Origin: an uncultured Dorea sp.
GTDB lineage: Bacteria; Bacillota_A; Clostridia; Lachnospirales; Lachnospiraceae
Length of the DNA: 26,514 nt
Direction: 5' to 3'
Assembly (NCBI GenBank): GCA_910579015.1
Contig: CAJTRO010000032.1
Span: 16,513 to 43,026 of the forward strand
The notes beneath the pieces were generated by a model. It searched no databases. It was not told the DNA's origin and saw nothing but the letters and a program-made list of their open reading frames with translations. This document shows, in pieces, positions 24,133 through 26,514 of the stretch. The number at the start of each line of letters is the position of its first letter. The first letter of the stretch is position 1. The position numbers were made by a program, and so were the translations under genes.

Positions 24133-24675
24133 TTAATGCATAGAATAATTGATCTTTACCATGTGAATATGATCTTCCCATACCCCGTTAATATTCAGAT
24201 AATACTTTGAAATCCCTTCGTTCTTAAAATGATTTTTCTCCAAAACTCTTAAAGATGCTTTATTTCTCGGCATCACATTTGCTTCTATTCGATGTAAATG
24301 CAATTCTCCAAAAGCATATTCGGTCAACATTTCTACCGCCATAGACATACAGCCTCTGTTGAGGAAATCTTTATCTAATTTATACCCCAAAAAAGCAGAG
24401 CAAAATGCTCCCCATACCACATTGTTTAATCCTATCATACCGATAATCCGGGAAGGATCTTCTGTCAGCATGATGTAGAAATGGAATGATGTTTTTTCTT
24501 CATATTCAAGCCTTTCCCGTCTTAATATCTCTTTTTGATATTCAAGTGTAAAAAATTCCTCATTCCGTATTGGTTCAAATGCTTTCAGGAACTCTTTATT
24601 ACGTTTATAGTAATCAACTACTTGCTCTGCAAAAGATACATCTGCGGGTAAAAGCTGTATATATTTATTCTGCAT
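24133..24675 (-). CDS. GNAT-family N-acetyltransferase (RimJ/RimL-like)
   Basis: This encodes 180 residues from the ATG at 24675 (MQNKYIQLLPADV), which has AAAGGAAAAGGAG just upstream. The open frame continues to 24762, but that start has no ribosome site and the extra 29 residues are unlike the family. The acetyl-CoA fold shows YYKRNKEFLKAFEPIRNEEF, then IIGMIGLNNVVWGAFCSAFLGYKLD, then the pyrophosphate-loop region LNRGCMSMAVEML, then ELHLHRIEANVMPRNKASLRVLEKNHF. Members acetylate the N-terminus of a ribosomal protein, an aminoacyl compound or a drug; which one applies here cannot be read from sequence. Confidence 0.87.
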   Translation of the reverse strand: MQNKYIQLLPADVSFAEQVVDYYKRNKEFLKAFEPIRNEEFFTLEYQKEILRRERLEYEEKTSFHFYIMLTEDPSRIIGMIGLNNVVWGAFCSAFLGYKLDKDFLNRGCMSMAVEMLTEYAFGELHLHRIEANVMPRNKASLRVLEKNHFKNEGISKYYLNINGVWEDHIHMVKINYSMH

Positions 24676-24804
24676 TATCTCCTTTTCCTTTCCTAATTCT
24701 GACTGTAACGAATCTCCATCATCAGCTCTTTCCACTATGTCAAAATATACTTTTATCATCAAGTCACATCTTTATTAATGGTATCCCGCGCCATCTAATA
24801 AAAT

Positions 24805-24930
24805 TTATCCACAGGACATCTTAGATTCCACCTCACGCTGGACACCCTTGCCATTGGCTGTAAGTTTCCCATTATCAGGGCACTTTGCGGACTTGCCAAA
24901 AGGGTATTTTTCCACGATTTCCTGCTTCTG
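24805..24930 (-). pseudogene. Possible short coding remnant downstream of the Rpn locus
   Basis: Between stops at 24931-24933 (TGA) and 24805-24807 (TAA) a minus-strand frame reads as plausible protein (EKYPFGKSAKCPDNGKLTAN, then GKGVQREVESKM) but has no start codon or ribosome site. It may be the tail of a lost gene. I do not recognise the family. The rest of 24676-24936 shows nothing. Confidence 0.25.
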
Positions 24931-24936
24931 TCAACT

Positions 24937-25853
24937 TTACTGCACATCCGGTGATAAGCCTACCCATCCCTTTACAACATCCACAGCATAACCCACACCT
25001 TTTGCTATGGTTTCTATATCAACTCCTAAATTGTAAAAATTTCTGGCAGATTCCTGTGCTTTTTTAAGTTCTCCTCTCTTTTCACCATCTTGTTCTCCAA
25101 TCCGACGCTCCTCCATCCTAATCTTCTTAATTGCTTCACACATATCAATCTTTTCCTCACTTTCTTCATATTTTAATCCAGTATTTGTGATTACCTCAAT
25201 CACATCTACTGCTCTGCGTTCCATATCCCTAAACCGCTGTTCGTTATCTTTAAGTATCCTATTTAGATTCTCCGGATTTTTGGAGTGTTTAATAAACAAA
25301 AGAACCTCCCGAAGACTAGACTGAAATATCATGATCTCTTCATCTGACATCCGAGCCGGTGCAATCAGCCTTAGATGATAGTTATCCATACATGCCAGTA
25401 TTCTCGGGTCTTTCACTTCCATCATATCAAATAAACTCGTCGGTCCCGTCCACTCATCAGGTCCAAAGTAAATTGTTACGGTCACTGAAGGTATCAGCCT
25501 GTCATCATCCCAAAAACCGCTCAGGAATTCATCGGAAGTCGTTCCTCTTTTTCTTTCTTCAACTCCTTACGATGGGATTTTGCAGCTTCTGTAACCTGTC
25601 CAGCATATTCCAGTGCATCGTACAGATTGTTTCTGACCGTCATCGCATTGTGAATTTTTGCCTGAGCCTCTGTGCCATAAATGACATATTCCAGTTTCCC
25701 GTCTGTCATAACTGTACACAGCTTCTGGGCATCACGGAATTTCTGAACCGGAACCACAGCCCCATCTGCACCATATGGAAGTGCAATCTCTGTAGGATCC
25801 CGTTCCTCCAACTGCTCTGGTGAGATTACCTGCTCTCTGAAGACATTTCTCAA
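24937..25853 (-). pseudogene. Rpn-family recombination-promoting nuclease/transposase, frameshifted and N-truncated
   Basis: Two frames make one protein. The first (25853 to 25521; TTG start) has EQLEERDPTEIALPYGADG, then VVPVQKFRDAQKLCTVMTDG, then AKIHNAMTVRNNLYDALEYAGQV. The second frame, open from about 25557 to 24937, continues TTSDEFLSGFWDDDRLIPSV, then TVTIYFGPDEWTGPTSLFDM, and ends AVDVVKGWVGL. These are the PD-(D/E)XK 'Rpn/PDDEXK transposase' family segments in order. Adding one A to the A5 run (T5 at 25548-25552 on the plus strand) joins the frames. About 45 N-terminal family residues are missing; a TAA lies in frame just upstream and no ATG exists. It is probably dead, unless the homopolymer slips or the base is a sequencing error. 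Confidence 0.8.
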
Positions 25854-25875
25854 CCATTTCTTTCTGATTGCTTTT

Positions 25876-25904
25876 ATTATACTAAACTCTTAACCGAACT
25901 TCAA
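25876..25904 (-). promoter_or_regulatory. SigA-type promoter directly upstream of the truncated Rpn frame
   Basis: On the minus strand, TTGAAG (25899-25904), a 17-base spacer and a perfect TATAAT (25876-25881). Transcription would start about 14 bases before the TTG codon, leaving almost no leader and no ribosome site. Confidence 0.5.
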
Positions 25905-25937
25905 CTGAACATAAGACCACATTATGATAAAAATTTG

Positions 25938-25967
25938 AAAAAACCCGCAAACACTAATGTTTACGGG
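25938..25967 (-). terminator. Intrinsic terminator of the tRNA-Asn locus
   Basis: Minus-strand CCCGTAAACA (25958-25967) pairs with TGTTTGCGGG (25944-25953) around TTAG and is followed by six T. It begins 10 bases after the tRNA 3' end and is a strong terminator in the native tRNA orientation. Confidence 0.85.
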
Positions 25968-25977
25968 CTTTTCTAAG

Positions 25978-26036
25978 CTCCCCGAGTTGGGCTCGAACCA
26001 ACAACCCCACGGTTAACAGCCGTGTGCTCTACCAAC
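25978..26036 (-). tRNA. tRNA-Asn(GTT), 5'-truncated; candidate attachment site
   Basis: The last 59 bases of a tRNA-Asn are perfect: D-loop end GTTGGTAGAGC, anticodon arm CACGG-CTGTTAA-CCGTG with GTT, T arm GTTGG-TTCGAGC-CCAAC, 3' acceptor strand TCGGGGA and discriminator G. The 5' acceptor strand (TCCCCGA expected) and the first D-stem strand (GCTC expected) are absent; unrelated sequence (GTGTGTGACAGCACCT) stands there. Such a molecule cannot form the acceptor stem. A tRNA 3' part followed by its own terminator is what site-specific integration into a tRNA gene leaves at the far end of an element. It could also be a plain deletion. Confidence 0.7.
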
Positions 26037-26069
26037 AGGTGCTGTCACACACCGAAGAAATATGAATTT

Positions 26070-26264
26070 TTATGCCCCTTTTTCTACGCGGCTTCTCGGC
26101 GGATTAACACGTCTGAATTTCAGAGCCCTTTCTGGGGTTGTCTCTGGACAATCTTCATCAAAAACAACTGGTCTCTTTCTTGCCTCCGCAAGAGCAGCCT
26201 TTTCATCCTCCGAAAAAGCAAGAGATTCAATTATTTCTTTCGTCATTCCATTAAAATTTACCAT
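26070..26264 (-). CDS. BrnA-like antitoxin
   Basis: This 64-residue protein starts at the ATG 26262-26264 behind AAAGGGGG; a longer frame from 26294 has no reason to be used. It overlaps the brnT-like stop by 14 bases, the usual toxin-first order of BrnT/BrnA. The segment ARKRPVVFDEDCPETTPE is the conserved BrnA-type motif (RPxxxDEDxPExTPE). The protein ends soon after (RVNPPRSRVEKGA), without a clear ribbon-helix-helix DNA-binding part, so it may be a short variant. Antitoxins of this type bind the toxin and usually repress their own operon. Confidence 0.72.
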   Translation of the reverse strand: MVNFNGMTKEIIESLAFSEDEKAALAEARKRPVVFDEDCPETTPERALKFRRVNPPRSRVEKGA

Positions 26265-26514
26265 AATACAGCCCCCTTTCAAAATTTGTTGCAAATCTGG
26301 CAGATATTAATCTTGTAACATCTGTTTTTTCTTCATCCCCATCAATTTGCGCTCTCTCTGTATAAACAACAAATATAATATCATTTATTTCTCCCATAAA
26401 TGAACCTATATTTCCGATTACAGTTTCTCCTGAAGAAATATTTGCATATCCCACCGATAAATCCCCTATTGTATCATAACGATCTTCAACTTCACTGTTT
26501 TCTTCATCATATAG
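26251..26514 (-). CDS. BrnT-family toxin, partial at the right edge
   Basis: Eighty-seven C-terminal codons are visible and the frame continues past 26514. Family segments are LYDEENSEVEDRYDTIG, then DIIFVVYTERAQI, then VTRLISARFATNFERGLYYG, which match the BrnT ribonuclease fold (the final ISARxAT-xxER-xxY signature is clear). About 25 extra residues (SVGYANISSGETVIGNIGSF) lie between the TIG and IIFVVYTER strands, which are close together in short family members. It is translated before and overlaps the brnA-like gene. BrnT cuts mRNA and halts growth when antitoxin is lost, which stabilises mobile DNA. Confidence 0.75.
   Translation of the reverse strand, partial: LYDEENSEVEDRYDTIGDLSVGYANISSGETVIGNIGSFMGEINDIIFVVYTERAQIDGDEEKTDVTRLISARFATNFERGLYYGKF

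Overview
This window comes from a motile, low-to-mid GC, Gram-positive anaerobe of the Firmicutes, most likely a Lachnospiraceae-type Clostridium. Supporting evidence is the gene order flgM-flgN-flgK-flgL-DUF6470-fliW-csrA (the Bacillus/Clostridia late flagellar order), strong AGGAGG-type ribosome binding sites, a YlqG/YlqH(FlhX)-like pair, sigma-28 (SigD)-like promoters with a GCCGATAT -10, and a cell-wall sorting signal of the clostridial SPKT type. I cannot name the species.

Left part (1-11970): a flagellar and chemotaxis island. On the minus strand, a FliK-like protein overlaps a stand-alone FlhB C-terminal-domain protein (FlhX) whose tail is a 27-bp tandem repeat running off the left edge. 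Divergently, cheA-cheW-cheR-cheB encode the histidine kinase, coupling protein, receptor methyltransferase and methylesterase. Then, behind an excellent SigD-like -10, flgM-flgN-flgK-flgL-DUF6470 encode the anti-sigma factor, the chaperone, both hook-filament junction proteins and a YviE-like protein. A perfect hairpin terminator at the DUF6470 stop separates this from fliW-csrA, the flagellin-homeostasis switch. fliW has a GTG start inside a structured leader with a short upstream reading frame.

Middle part (12034-18960): a minus-strand, probably DUF6033, gene with its own SigD-like promoter; topB (DNA topoisomerase III); a minus-strand operon of a PilZ c-di-GMP receptor, a membrane DUF3810 metallopeptidase-like protein and a DUF1847 cysteine-rich protein; and a lone PLP-dependent aminotransferase of the HisC/CobD type.

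Right part (18977-26514): accessory DNA. A large MalT-like LuxR regulator (TTG start) sits directly upstream of a secreted, wall-anchored, beta-helical protein with Cys/His-rich repeats. After about 345 bases without a convincing gene, the sequence becomes visibly AT-richer: an unrecognised small protein, a GNAT acetyltransferase, a frameshifted and N-truncated Rpn-type (PD-(D/E)XK) transposase/nuclease, a tRNA-Asn(GTT) lacking its 5' part but keeping its terminator, and a BrnT/BrnA toxin-antitoxin pair cut by the right edge. The tRNA remnant next to a toxin-antitoxin pair looks like the attachment-site end of an integrated element lying to the right.
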